DNA of 64,000 nucleotides from Tepidiforma thermophila (GTDB lineage Bacteria; Chloroflexota; Dehalococcoidia; Tepidiformales; Tepidiformaceae): the NCBI RefSeq assembly GCF_002563855.1, contig NZ_PDJQ01000001.1:2232001-2296000 (forward strand). Reading direction: 5' to 3'. Below are positions 1 through 8,179 of this stretch, piece after piece. How positions within the stretch are numbered: the first letter of the stretch is position 1; the number at the start of each line of letters is the position of its first letter. Below the pieces are notes generated by a model that searched no databases, was not told the DNA's origin, and was given only the letters and a program-made list of their open reading frames with translations. A program made the translations under genes and the position numbers.

Positions 1-1098
1 GCGAACTTCATGGTGACGATGTTCCGGATGCGGGCGCCGGGCATGACGATGTTCCGGATGCCGATCTTCTGCTGGACGATGCTGGTGACGGCTGTTCTGC
101 AGCTCCTGGCGACGCCGGTGCTGGCTTCGGCGCTGGCGATGCTCTACATCGACCGGAACTTCGGCGGCTCGTTCTTTGACCCGAACGGCGGCGGCAACGC
201 GGTTCTCTGGCAGAACATTTTCTGGTTCTACTCGCACCCGGCCGTTTACATCATGATCCTGCCGGGCATGGGCATCATCTCGGAAATCCTGCCCGTCTTC
301 GCCCGGAAGCCCCTCTTCGGCTACAAGGCGTTCGTGTTCGCAACGATGGGCATCGGCGGCCTGGGCTTCAGCGTGTGGGCGCACCACATGTTCACGACCG
401 GGGCGGTGCTGAAGCCGTGGTTCGGGTTCATGACCTTCATGATCGGCGTGCCCACCGGCGTGAAGATGTTCAACTGGCTGGGCACGCTCTGGCGGGGCTC
501 GATTACCTTCGAGGCGCCGATGCTGTTCGCGCTCGGCTTCCTGAGCATGTTCCTCATCGGCGGCATCAACGGGACCTTCTCGGCAGCGGTGCCGGTCGAC
601 TTCGCGATTCACGACACCTATTTCGTGGTCGCGCACATCCATTACGTGCTGTTCGGCGGGGCGGTGTTCGCGGTATTCGCGGGCCTGTACTACTGGTTCC
701 CGAAGATCTGGGGCCGGCGGCTCGATGAGCGGCTGGCGCGGATCCATTTCGCGCTGCAGTTCATCGGGTTTAACCTGGCGTTCTTCCCGATGCACCTGCT
801 CGGCCTGGACGGGATGCCGCGGCGTATCGCGACCTACTCCGAGAGCAGCGGCTGGGAGACGCTCAACCTGATTTCGACGATCGGCGCGTTCCTCATCGGC
901 GTCGCCATGATCCCGTTCATCATCAACGTGGTGATGGCGTTCATGCGGCCGAAAGATCAGCCGAACGACCCATGGCAGGCGAACACCCTGGAGTGGTGGA
1001 CCAGCTCGCCGCCGCCGGCGCACAACTTTGATGACCTTCCCGAGGTCCACTCCGAGCGGCCGCTCTGGGACCTGCGCCACGGCAAGGCGGCCCATTAA
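1..1098 (+). CDS. ctaD: cytochrome c oxidase subunit I, 5' part outside window
   Basis: Catalytic heme-copper subunit of the terminal oxidase, where electrons from cytochrome c pass via heme a to the heme a3-CuB site and O2 is reduced. The frame is open from base 1 (Ala-Asn-Phe before the first Met at 10), so the gene begins upstream and the N-terminal part is missing. Counting from that Met, YSHPAVY lies at 74-80 and carries the CuB histidine and the cross-linked tyrosine. The glutamate of the common HPEVY motif is alanine and Tyr-Ser precedes the His, which is the signature of A2-type oxidases. WAHHMF gives the other CuB histidines and VAHIHY the heme ligands. ctaE follows after 57 bases. 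Identity is certain; only the length is unknown. Confidence 0.97.
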   Translation, partial: ANFMVTMFRMRAPGMTMFRMPIFCWTMLVTAVLQLLATPVLASALAMLYIDRNFGGSFFDPNGGGNAVLWQNIFWFYSHPAVYIMILPGMGIISEILPVFARKPLFGYKAFVFATMGIGGLGFSVWAHHMFTTGAVLKPWFGFMTFMIGVPTGVKMFNWLGTLWRGSITFEAPMLFALGFLSMFLIGGINGTFSAAVPVDFAIHDTYFVVAHIHYVLFGGAVFAVFAGLYYWFPKIWGRRLDERLARIHFALQFIGFNLAFFPMHLLGLDGMPRRIATYSESSGWETLNLISTIGAFLIGVAMIPFIINVVMAFMRPKDQPNDPWQANTLEWWTSSPPPAHNFDDLPEVHSERPLWDLRHGKAAH

Positions 1099-1155
1099 TC
1101 GGGGCCGAAGGTCCATCGCTCACACGGGCAAAGCAGGGGAGACTGGAGGAGTTCG

Positions 1156-1767
1156 ATGGCAGCGCATGCGGTCGCCACCCAGCACAAGCAGGGCCTGAGC
1201 AATGGGATGCTCGGCTTCATCCTCTTCCTCGCGTCGGAGGTGATGTTCTTCGGCGGGCTGTTCGCCGCCTACTTCATCGCCCGGGCCGACGCGAGGGAGT
1301 GGCCGCCGGAATATCTGCTGACGCCGGAGCAGGTGGCGGCCGGCGTGAAGCTGGAAGTGGAGTTCTGGCTCCCGTTCATCGCGACCATTCTCCTTGTGAC
1401 CAGCTCGGTGACCATCCAGCTCGCGGTCTTCTCGATTCAGCGAGGGAACCGCTCGGGCCTGATCCGCTGGACGTTCGTCTCGATCGTCCTCGGCCTCGTG
1501 TTCCTCATCATGCAGATGTATGACTACAGCCAGCTCCACTTCGGAGTGGGCGACACGATTTACGGGACCACGTTCTACACCCTCACCGGCTTCCACGGCC
1601 TGCATGTGGCGGGCGGCGTGGTCTTCATGGGCATCATCCTGGCGCGCTCGCTCGCCGGGCAGTTCACTGCGGCGAATCACGAAGCCGTCGAGGCGTGCTC
1701 GTTCTACTGGCACTTCGTCGACGTGGTGTGGATCGCGCTGTTCACCACGCTCTACATCATTCCCTAG
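1156..1767 (+). CDS. ctaE: cytochrome c oxidase subunit III
   Basis: Integral membrane subunit III of the aa3-type oxidase; it stabilises the catalytic core and lines a proton/oxygen path. The 203-residue protein is the short bacterial form. It opens with the family segment LGFILFLASEVMFFGGLFAAY at about 19-39 and ends with the conserved FHGLHV and the SFYWHFVDVVWIALF helix typical of subunit III. A good Shine-Dalgarno (ggagg) lies seven bases before the ATG. It sits between ctaD and the fused subunit gene and is surely cotranscribed with them. Confidence 0.96.
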   Translation: MAAHAVATQHKQGLSNGMLGFILFLASEVMFFGGLFAAYFIARADAREWPPEYLLTPEQVAAGVKLEVEFWLPFIATILLVTSSVTIQLAVFSIQRGNRSGLIRWTFVSIVLGLVFLIMQMYDYSQLHFGVGDTIYGTTFYTLTGFHGLHVAGGVVFMGIILARSLAGQFTAANHEAVEACSFYWHFVDVVWIALFTTLYIIP

Positions 1768-1803
1768 GACGACAGGCGCGAAATTCAGGGGGGATAGCAC
1801 CGA

Positions 1804-2895
1804 ATGGACCACCAGGCGAACGCACACGGCGAACACCACGACGTCCACCTGCCGGACCCAAGCATCTGGCCACTCGTCGTCGGGGTCGCCGCGCTCTTCC
1901 TCGGCGCTGCGCTGATTTACTGGTCGCGCGTCGATGACAAAACGTTCGCCGGTCCGCTGCTCGGCGCGGCCATCGTGTCGGCGCTCATTGCGGTGTTCGG
2001 CTGGGCATACGAAGACGGCCAGATGCGCAAGAAGGCGGCGATGGGCGGCCATGGGCAGGCTGCGCCGACGCGGTACACGCAGGTCGTGACGTTCGCACTC
2101 GCCGAGGGGAAGCTGGAGCAGGCGCGGAAATCCGGCATCATCCACGACCTCGAAAGCAGCGACAACCAGCTGCGCGACCTCGACGGGTTCCAGGACCTCC
2201 GGATCATCGTCTCGCCGGCGGCAACGGGGCCGTCGCAGGTGCTGGTCGAAACGACGTGGTCGGACCGGGAAGGTCTGGCAACCTACGAGGAGACTCGCCA
2301 GACGATGCTGGACATCATCGCCCGGCACACGGACGAAGTGGTCCCCGGGACCGTGCAGGTCTTCGACATGGAGGTCATCCGGGACACCAAGGATGTTACC
2401 TTCCGGTTCGGGACCGGTGCGGCGTTCACGGTCATCGCCGGGCTGATGCTCGGCGGATTCATGGTGGGCGCCGGCCTGAATCTCTTCGCGAGCGAATCGA
2501 CCGGCACGGGCGGTGGAGCGCCTGCCCCGACCCCTGTGGACAACCCGTTCCGGGTGATTGCGACGGACAATAAGTTTGACAAGAAAGAGATCGTCGCCGG
2601 TCCGAATGCGGAGATCACGATTACGCTGGTCAACCGCGGCCGCGCGAAGCACAACATTCACTTCTATGACCGGAAGGGCGGACAAACGCTGGCGCCCGGC
2701 GCCGAGGGCGCCATTATCGACGGGGGCATGGAGACGAAGGTGACGTTTGTTACGCCAGGCCCCGGCGAGTACTACTTTGTCTGCGACCTGCACCCGGACC
2801 AGATGGACGGCATCTTCCGCGTGGTGGAGGGAGGCCCGGTGGGCACCGGCGAGCCGCCGGCCACCCCGGAAGCTTCTCCAGCGCCGGAAGGCTAA
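1804..2895 (+). CDS. fusion protein: oxidase subunit IV-like membrane domain, ABM-like domain, cupredoxin
   Basis: Last gene of the oxidase cluster, 36 bases after ctaE. Three parts are visible in 363 residues. Residues 1-75 hold two membrane helices with a His-rich start, like the small subunit IV (CtaF/CoxD) normally found at this place. Residues about 90-195 resemble a dimeric alpha/beta-barrel of the ABM kind (TRYTQVVTFALAEGK to a second half with QVLVETTWSDREGL). After a third helix (about 205-225) comes a cupredoxin domain with type I copper ligands: the His in KHNIHFYD and Cys, His and Met in CDLHPDQM. The C-terminus is a Pro/Ala/Glu tail. I infer that it anchors in the membrane and presents a copper electron carrier outside; the role of the ABM part is unknown. 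The overall architecture is not one I recognise. Confidence 0.85.
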   Translation: MDHQANAHGEHHDVHLPDPSIWPLVVGVAALFLGAALIYWSRVDDKTFAGPLLGAAIVSALIAVFGWAYEDGQMRKKAAMGGHGQAAPTRYTQVVTFALAEGKLEQARKSGIIHDLESSDNQLRDLDGFQDLRIIVSPAATGPSQVLVETTWSDREGLATYEETRQTMLDIIARHTDEVVPGTVQVFDMEVIRDTKDVTFRFGTGAAFTVIAGLMLGGFMVGAGLNLFASESTGTGGGAPAPTPVDNPFRVIATDNKFDKKEIVAGPNAEITITLVNRGRAKHNIHFYDRKGGQTLAPGAEGAIIDGGMETKVTFVTPGPGEYYFVCDLHPDQMDGIFRVVEGGPVGTGEPPATPEASPAPEG

Positions 2896-2932
2896 AGGGC
2901 GCTCCCGGTTTCCTTTCCACGCGCCAAACATT

Positions 2933-2966
2933 GAGAGGCCACCGTCGGGCGGTGGCCTCTCTTTTT
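2933..2966 (+). terminator. Rho-independent terminator of the oxidase cluster
   Basis: A perfect 11-base-pair stem (2933-2943 with 2951-2961) closes a 7-base loop and is followed by five T at 2962-2966. It lies 37 bases after the last oxidase gene and faces the CoA-transferase genes on the other strand. Confidence 0.93.
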
Positions 2967-3041
2967 GCTGGCAGCTTCGCCCTTGCGAGCCGGCGCGCGG
3001 GCCTCCCCGAGGCTCGGCCGAACGACGGCAGCTGCAAACGA

Positions 3042-4343
3042 TCACTCAAAGACGCCTTCGGTCATCAGCTCGACGAACTCCTCGTCGGAGAGGCCGACAA
3101 TCTCCTTGAAGACGTACTCGTTGTGCTCGCCGAGGAGCGGGGCGGGCCGGGTCAGTTCGGCGGGCGTCTTCGAGAGCTTGAAGGCGGGCGAGTCGTAGGT
3201 GCGAAGCCCCATCCGGGGGTGCTCAAGCTTCCAGTAGTGGTGGCGGTGGGCGAGCTGCGGGTCGGCGTGCATCTCTTCAGGCGACTGGACGATGCCGCAG
3301 GGGACCCCAAATGACTGGAAGAGCTGGACGACTTCTTCCGTGGTGTACTTGCGGACCGGCGGGCCTTCGACGCCCTCTTCGACCTGGAGGGCGGCCTCGC
3401 TGGGAAGCCGGGTAAAGTCCTCGAACCAGAAGGTGAGATGCCGGTCGATTTCCTTCTGCTCGTTGATGCGCTGCCAGCGGCGGCGCATGCGCTCCATGTC
3501 GCACCACTCGGGGCGGCCGAGCGCGGCTTTGAGCCCCTCCCAGTGCTTTTCGGTCTCGCAGGCGATGACGACCCAGCGGCCGTCGCGACAGCGGTAGGCG
3601 TTGTGGGGGGCCGCCTCGAGGTCGTGGTTGCCCAGGCGGGTTTGCTCGTGGCCGTTGACAGTCCAGTCGAGGATGGCCGTCCAGAGGCCGTGGATGGCGG
3701 CTTCGAACTGTGAGAAGTCGATGTACTGGCCCTGGCCGGTGCGGCGGCGGTAGTCGAGCGCGGCGATGAGAGCGATGGCGGCGAAATGCGGGACGAGGAA
3801 GTCGGTGTAGGCGACGCCGGTGCCGATGGGCGGGCCATCTTCCCAGCCGGTGAAGTGGTTGAAGCCGGCGGCTGCCTGGAGGACGTGTCCGTAGCCTGCA
3901 TAGTGCGCCCACGGGCCGGTCTGCCCGTAGAGGGGCATGGAGATCATGATGACGTCAGGGCGGATTTGCCGGACCGATTCGTAGTCGAAGCCGAAGCGGG
4001 CCATGGTGCCGGGCGTGTACGACTCGGTGACGACATCGCAGTGGGCGAGCAGGCGCCGCACAAGGTCCGGGCCCCTGGGGTGCTTGAAATTGATGGTGAC
4101 GCCGAGCTTCGAGCTGTTGAAGTTCGCGAAGTAGCCGGAGCCGTCGAGGTCGGGGACATCATCGACGAAGGGACCGGCGCGCCGGAGGGTCTCGGGGTAG
4201 GTGGAGCTTTCGATGCGGATAACTTCGGCGCCGTGGTCGGCGAGGTACTTGGAGACAAGCGGGCCGACGCCGACCCAGGCGAAATCGGCGACGCGGATGC
4301 CTTCGAACGGCTTCTTGAGCGGCGGCTGGGAATGTTCGGGCAC
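3042..4343 (-). CDS. class III CoA-transferase (CaiB/BaiF family)
   Basis: Moves CoA between carboxylic acids. The 433-residue protein begins its domain with FEGIRVADFAWVGVGPLVSK and AEVIRIES, the usual CoA-binding start of the family, and has the GQGQYIDFSQFEA motif near 215. The expected catalytic aspartate is present in AYTDFL at about 190. It is the second gene of a pair: the preceding paralogue ends two bases before this ATG, so the two are translationally linked. Pairs of this kind form heteromeric transferases in, for example, benzylsuccinate degradation (BbsEF). The substrate cannot be told from the sequence. Confidence 0.9.
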   Translation of the reverse strand: MPEHSQPPLKKPFEGIRVADFAWVGVGPLVSKYLADHGAEVIRIESSTYPETLRRAGPFVDDVPDLDGSGYFANFNSSKLGVTINFKHPRGPDLVRRLLAHCDVVTESYTPGTMARFGFDYESVRQIRPDVIMISMPLYGQTGPWAHYAGYGHVLQAAAGFNHFTGWEDGPPIGTGVAYTDFLVPHFAAIALIAALDYRRRTGQGQYIDFSQFEAAIHGLWTAILDWTVNGHEQTRLGNHDLEAAPHNAYRCRDGRWVVIACETEKHWEGLKAALGRPEWCDMERMRRRWQRINEQKEIDRHLTFWFEDFTRLPSEAALQVEEGVEGPPVRKYTTEEVVQLFQSFGVPCGIVQSPEEMHADPQLAHRHHYWKLEHPRMGLRTYDSPAFKLSKTPAELTRPAPLLGEHNEYVFKEIVGLSDEEFVELMTEGVFE

Positions 4344-4345
4344 GG

Positions 4346-5629
4346 TCAGATCACCATCCTGAGGCGGAGCCGGCGGAGTTCCTGGGGTTCGAGCCCGAGG
4401 AGCCCGCAGTACACCTCATCGTTATGTTCACCGAGGTGCGGGGCGCGGCCGCGCTGCTGCCAAGGGGTGGCAGACAGGCGGAAGGGTGGGCCGGGATAGG
4501 TGAACGACTGGCCGATGTCCTCGTGGGCGACGCGGACCCAGTAATCCCGGGCTGCGAGCTGCCTGTTTTCGACGATCTCGCGAGGGCTGAGGACGGGCGC
4601 CCATCCGGCACCCCGGCGCTGCGCTTCTTCGACCAGCTCCTCTTTCTTTCGCGTGCGGCAGAAGGCAGCCATGGTGGCTTCAACGTATTTCCGGTCTTCG
4701 GGCGAGAGCGGCTGGCCAGAGGTGAGGCGGGTGCGCCATTCCTGGGAATCAAGGCCGCGGGCTTCGCCATGCTCGGCGAGCCAGTCGATAATCGCGTTGG
4801 CGTTCGGCCCGATGAGACCGCCGGCCTGCAGGGCTGCGACCCAGCCGTCGGCGGTCTCGAACAGGTAGCGGGCCGTGCGGACGCCGGCGGCGTTTCGGTA
4901 GAGGCCGGGACCCGACGCGTTGACGCGGCGGATATCCCAGGTCTGCTGCGCATTGTCCATTGCGTTGGCGACGGCCTCCTGCATCGAGACATCGACGTGC
5001 TGGCCGATGCCCCCGTTGACGCCGCGGGCGTACAACGCGACGAGCGCGCCGACCATCGCCTGGACGTTGACCTGGGTGTAGGCCTGGGGGACGGTGGTGC
5101 GGACCGGGCCGCGTTCGGGGTCGCCATTGAGATACATGAGGCCGCCCATGGCGGCGCCGACGATATCGGTGGCGTGCCAGCGGGCGTAGGGGCCATCCTG
5201 CCCGAAGCCGGTGATGGAGACGAGGATTGCGGAGGGGTTGATGCGTTCGATCGTCGGGTAATCGAGCCCAAGCGCAGCCGCCTCACCGGGCATGGTGGTC
5301 TCGATGACGATGTCGGAGATGGCAACGAGGCGGTGGAAGAGTTCGCGGCCGGCCTCCAGCTTGAGCTGGAGGGTGATGGAGCGTTTGCCGGCGTTCATCG
5401 TCCACCAGAAGAGGCTGGTTTCGGTTCCGGCCTCATTGCGGAAGAAGGGTGCGTGCTGCCTGCCGGGGTCGCCGTCGCGCGGGGGCTCGACCTTGATAAC
5501 GTCGGCGCCGAGCTCGGCAAGGAGCCGGGCGCCGAGCTGGCCTTTTTCGTCGGCGAGGTCGAGGACGCGGTACCCGGCGAGCGGCCCGGACGGGTGAGGG
5601 AGCGGAACAGGCGGCCGTTCTGGGTTCAT
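4346..5629 (-). CDS. class III CoA-transferase (CaiB/BaiF family), catalytic Asp replaced
   Basis: First gene of the tandem CoA-transferase pair, 427 residues and full length. It has the family start GYRVLDLADEKG, AELGADVIKVEPP, and the late GIGQHVDVSMQEA motif. Where the downstream partner has the catalytic aspartate (AYTDFL), this protein reads AYTQVN, so glutamine seems to occupy the position. I therefore infer a non-catalytic or regulatory subunit that pairs with the downstream protein. The alternative is an alignment shift, with another acid serving. The substrate is unknown. Confidence 0.88.
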   Translation of the reverse strand: MNPERPPVPLPHPSGPLAGYRVLDLADEKGQLGARLLAELGADVIKVEPPRDGDPGRQHAPFFRNEAGTETSLFWWTMNAGKRSITLQLKLEAGRELFHRLVAISDIVIETTMPGEAAALGLDYPTIERINPSAILVSITGFGQDGPYARWHATDIVGAAMGGLMYLNGDPERGPVRTTVPQAYTQVNVQAMVGALVALYARGVNGGIGQHVDVSMQEAVANAMDNAQQTWDIRRVNASGPGLYRNAAGVRTARYLFETADGWVAALQAGGLIGPNANAIIDWLAEHGEARGLDSQEWRTRLTSGQPLSPEDRKYVEATMAAFCRTRKKEELVEEAQRRGAGWAPVLSPREIVENRQLAARDYWVRVAHEDIGQSFTYPGPPFRLSATPWQQRGRAPHLGEHNDEVYCGLLGLEPQELRRLRLRMVI

Positions 5630-5660
5630 AGCCGAGTTCTACCGGGTGCTGCGCCGGCGT

Positions 5661-6854
5661 TCAAACGGCGGTGGAGAGCATGGCAGGGAGTTCGAGCTCG
5701 ATGTGCTCGAAGCCGCTTTCGAGGCCTTCTTCGATCCGCTCGCGGAGGAGGTCGAGGCCCCAGCGGTTCGCGGCCGAGATGATGGCGACGTTGCGCGGGG
5801 GTGCCCCGGCCCCGAGGATGATCGCGCGGGCTTCGTCGTAGTCGGCGACGGGGCGGCCATCCTCGTGGCGGAGGAGGTCAACCTTGTTGAGGGCGAGGAG
5901 CTGTGGTTTCCGGTCGACGCCGAGGTCGCGGAGGGTGGACTCGACGGTTTGCACGTGCTGGTAGGCGTTGGGGTGGGAGATATCGACGACGTGGAGGAGG
6001 AGGTCGGCGTCTTCGAGCTCTTCGAGCGTGGCGCGAAAGGCCGCGACGAGCTGGGTGGGCAGCTTCTGAATGAACCCGACGGTATCGGTCAGGAGGACGA
6101 TTTCGCCGGAAGGGAGGGAGATACGGCGAGTGACCGGGTCCAGCGTGGCGAAGAGCTTATCCTCAGCGAGGACGTCGGCGCCGCTGAGAGCGCGCATGAG
6201 GGTGGACTTGCCGGCGTTGGTGTAGCCGACAAGCGCGACGACGGGAACGTTGTTGCGGGCGCGGCGGCGCCGGTAGAGTTCGCGCTGGGTGCGCACCTCC
6301 TCGAGGTCGCGGCGTATCTTTGCGATGCGGTTGCGGATGAGGCGGCGGTCAGTCTCGATTTGGGTTTCGCCGGGGCCGCGGGTGCCGATGGCGCCTTCCA
6401 TGCGTTCGAGGTGGGACCACTGGCCCGCGAGGCGAGGCAGGAGGTACTGGTGCTGGGCCAATTCGACCTGCAGCCGGCCTTCGCGGGTCTGCGCCCGGGT
6501 GGCGAAGATGTCGAGGATGAGGGCGGTGCGGTCGATGACCTTGACACCGAGCGCCTTCTCGAGGTTGCGCTGCTGCGAGGGCGAGAGTTCGTCGTCGAAG
6601 ATGACCACATTGGCGCCGTGTTCGCGGATGGCCTCGACGATCTCCTGCACCTTGCCGCTGCCGATGTAGGTTGCGGGGTTGGGATGGTCGAGCCGCTGGG
6701 TGAAGCGGGCGACGACCTCGGCGCCGGCGGTCCGGGCGAGCTCGGCGAGCTCATTGAGCGATTCGTCGGCAGGCAGGAGGGCGCCGGGGACGTCGGCGGC
6801 GACGAGGATGGCGCGGTCGGGTGCGGGTGCAGTCTGGTGGAGCGCTCTTGGCAT
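5661..6854 (-). CDS. hflX: GTPase HflX
   Basis: Ribosome-associated GTPase that splits stalled or heat-damaged 70S ribosomes. The 397 residues show the HflX N-terminal domain (NPATYIGSGKVQEI near 58-71), the glycine-rich segment GAIGTRGPGETQIETDRR, the P-loop GYTNAGKSTLMRAL near 207, switch II DTVGFIQKLP, and NKVD. No Shine-Dalgarno is visible before the ATG, but TACGCT lies eight bases upstream, so it may have its own leaderless promoter in addition to read-through from dapL 47 bases upstream. Confidence 0.96.
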   Translation of the reverse strand: MPRALHQTAPAPDRAILVAADVPGALLPADESLNELAELARTAGAEVVARFTQRLDHPNPATYIGSGKVQEIVEAIREHGANVVIFDDELSPSQQRNLEKALGVKVIDRTALILDIFATRAQTREGRLQVELAQHQYLLPRLAGQWSHLERMEGAIGTRGPGETQIETDRRLIRNRIAKIRRDLEEVRTQRELYRRRRARNNVPVVALVGYTNAGKSTLMRALSGADVLAEDKLFATLDPVTRRISLPSGEIVLLTDTVGFIQKLPTQLVAAFRATLEELEDADLLLHVVDISHPNAYQHVQTVESTLRDLGVDRKPQLLALNKVDLLRHEDGRPVADYDEARAIILGAGAPPRNVAIISAANRWGLDLLRERIEEGLESGFEHIELELPAMLSTAV

Positions 6855-6862
6855 CTGCCTCT

Positions 6863-6868
6863 AGCGTA
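6863..6868 (-). promoter_or_regulatory. putative -10 element of hflX
   Basis: TACGCT reads toward hflX and ends eight bases before its ATG. There is no Shine-Dalgarno in between, which fits a leaderless start, though the match is only TANNNT. Confidence 0.35.
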
Positions 6869-6901
6869 CCGCCCGCGGGCCGGCGCTGCGAGGGTTTTGT
6901 C

Positions 6902-8068
6902 TCAGCGCCTTGCGGACCACTCCTCAAGGCGACGCATGCCCTCCTCCAGCCGGTCATCGGGCGTGGTAACGGAGAGGCGGATGTAGCCCTCGCCGTTGAG
7001 CCCGTAGCCGCGGCCGGGGGTCACGACGACACCGGTTTCGTCGATGAGGCGGGCGGCGTAGTCGGCGCTGGTTACGCCGTCGGGGAGCTTCGCCCAGACG
7101 TAGAGCGAGGCTTTTGGCACATCGACTTCGAGGCCGCACTTCCGGAGGACTTCGACGATGCGGTCGCGGCGGCGCTGATAGATGCGGTTGTGCTCCTCGA
7201 TGCAGTCCTGGGGGCCGTCGATGGCGGCGATGGCCATCTTCTGGATGGCCTGGGGGATGCCGCTATCGAGGTTCGACTTGACGCGCATGAGGGCGTCGAC
7301 CATCCGGGCGTTGCCGACGACCATACCGATGCGCCAGCCGGTCATGTTGTAGGCCTTCGACCAGGAGTTGAATTCGACAGCGACATCCTTTGCGCCGGGG
7401 ACCTGAAAGATGGTCGGCGGGTTGTAACCGTCGTAGGCGACGTCGCAGTACGGGTTGTCGTGGAGGATGGCAACGTCGTATTTCTTCGCCCAGGCGACCG
7501 CCTTTTCGAAGAACTCGAGCGGGGCGACGGCTCCCGTGGGGTTGTTCGGGTAGTTGAGCCAGAGGACCTTCGCGCGGCGGGCGACGTCGTCGGGGATGGC
7601 GTCGAGGTCGGGGAGCCAGCCGTTCTCGCGCTTGAGGTCGAGGCGGTAGCATTCGCCGCCGGCGAACATGGTGCCGATTTCGTAGACCGGGTAGGCGGGG
7701 TCGGGGACGAGGGCGATGTCGCCGGGGTCGATGAAGCAGAGGGCGATGTGGCCGATGCCTTCCTTGGAGCCGATGAGCGGGAGGGTCTCCTTCATCGGGT
7801 CGAAGGAGACTTCGAAACGGCGCTGGTAGTAGCGTGCGATCGCTTCGCGGAGCTCGGGGAGTCCCTCGGATTCAGGGTAGCGGTGGTTGACCGGGTCCTC
7901 GGCGGCCTCGTGGAGGGCGTCGAGTATGTGGCGCGGCGTGGGCAGGTCGGGGTCGCCGATGCCGAAGGTGACGATATCGACGCCCTGGGCGCGCTTTGCG
8001 GCGATTTTCTTCGAGATTTCGGCGAACAGGTACGGCGGGAGCGCCTCGACGCGGCGGGCGAGCTTCAT
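6902..8068 (-). CDS. dapL: LL-diaminopimelate aminotransferase
   Basis: PLP enzyme that converts tetrahydrodipicolinate to LL-diaminopimelate in one step, bypassing the succinylase/acetylase routes. The 388 residues start with the family sequence RVEALPPYLFAEISKK and GIGDPDLPTP. NYPNNPTGA near 170 and the PLP-lysine segment NSWSKAYNMTGWR near 235 follow, with RLSVTTPDD at the end. dapF lies 111 bases upstream on the same strand, which supports the lysine/peptidoglycan role over a general aspartate-type aminotransferase. An AGGA element sits about nine bases before the ATG. Confidence 0.92.
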   Translation of the reverse strand: MKLARRVEALPPYLFAEISKKIAAKRAQGVDIVTFGIGDPDLPTPRHILDALHEAAEDPVNHRYPESEGLPELREAIARYYQRRFEVSFDPMKETLPLIGSKEGIGHIALCFIDPGDIALVPDPAYPVYEIGTMFAGGECYRLDLKRENGWLPDLDAIPDDVARRAKVLWLNYPNNPTGAVAPLEFFEKAVAWAKKYDVAILHDNPYCDVAYDGYNPPTIFQVPGAKDVAVEFNSWSKAYNMTGWRIGMVVGNARMVDALMRVKSNLDSGIPQAIQKMAIAAIDGPQDCIEEHNRIYQRRRDRIVEVLRKCGLEVDVPKASLYVWAKLPDGVTSADYAARLIDETGVVVTPGRGYGLNGEGYIRLSVTTPDDRLEEGMRRLEEWSARR

Positions 8069-8179
8069 GCAGGTGTCCTGGGTGCAGGGTTGGCGCGCGG
8101 CCGCGGCTCCGGGGCGGCGCCGGGCGCGAACGGCGTCGATCCTACCACGGGCAGGCGTTAGGGCCGCGGACAGCGGCGC

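Noticed and set aside
1120-3045. 641-codon open frame antisense to the oxidase genes
   Set aside because: Arg/His/Pro-rich low-complexity translation without any domain; typical of antisense frames in GC-rich coding DNA.
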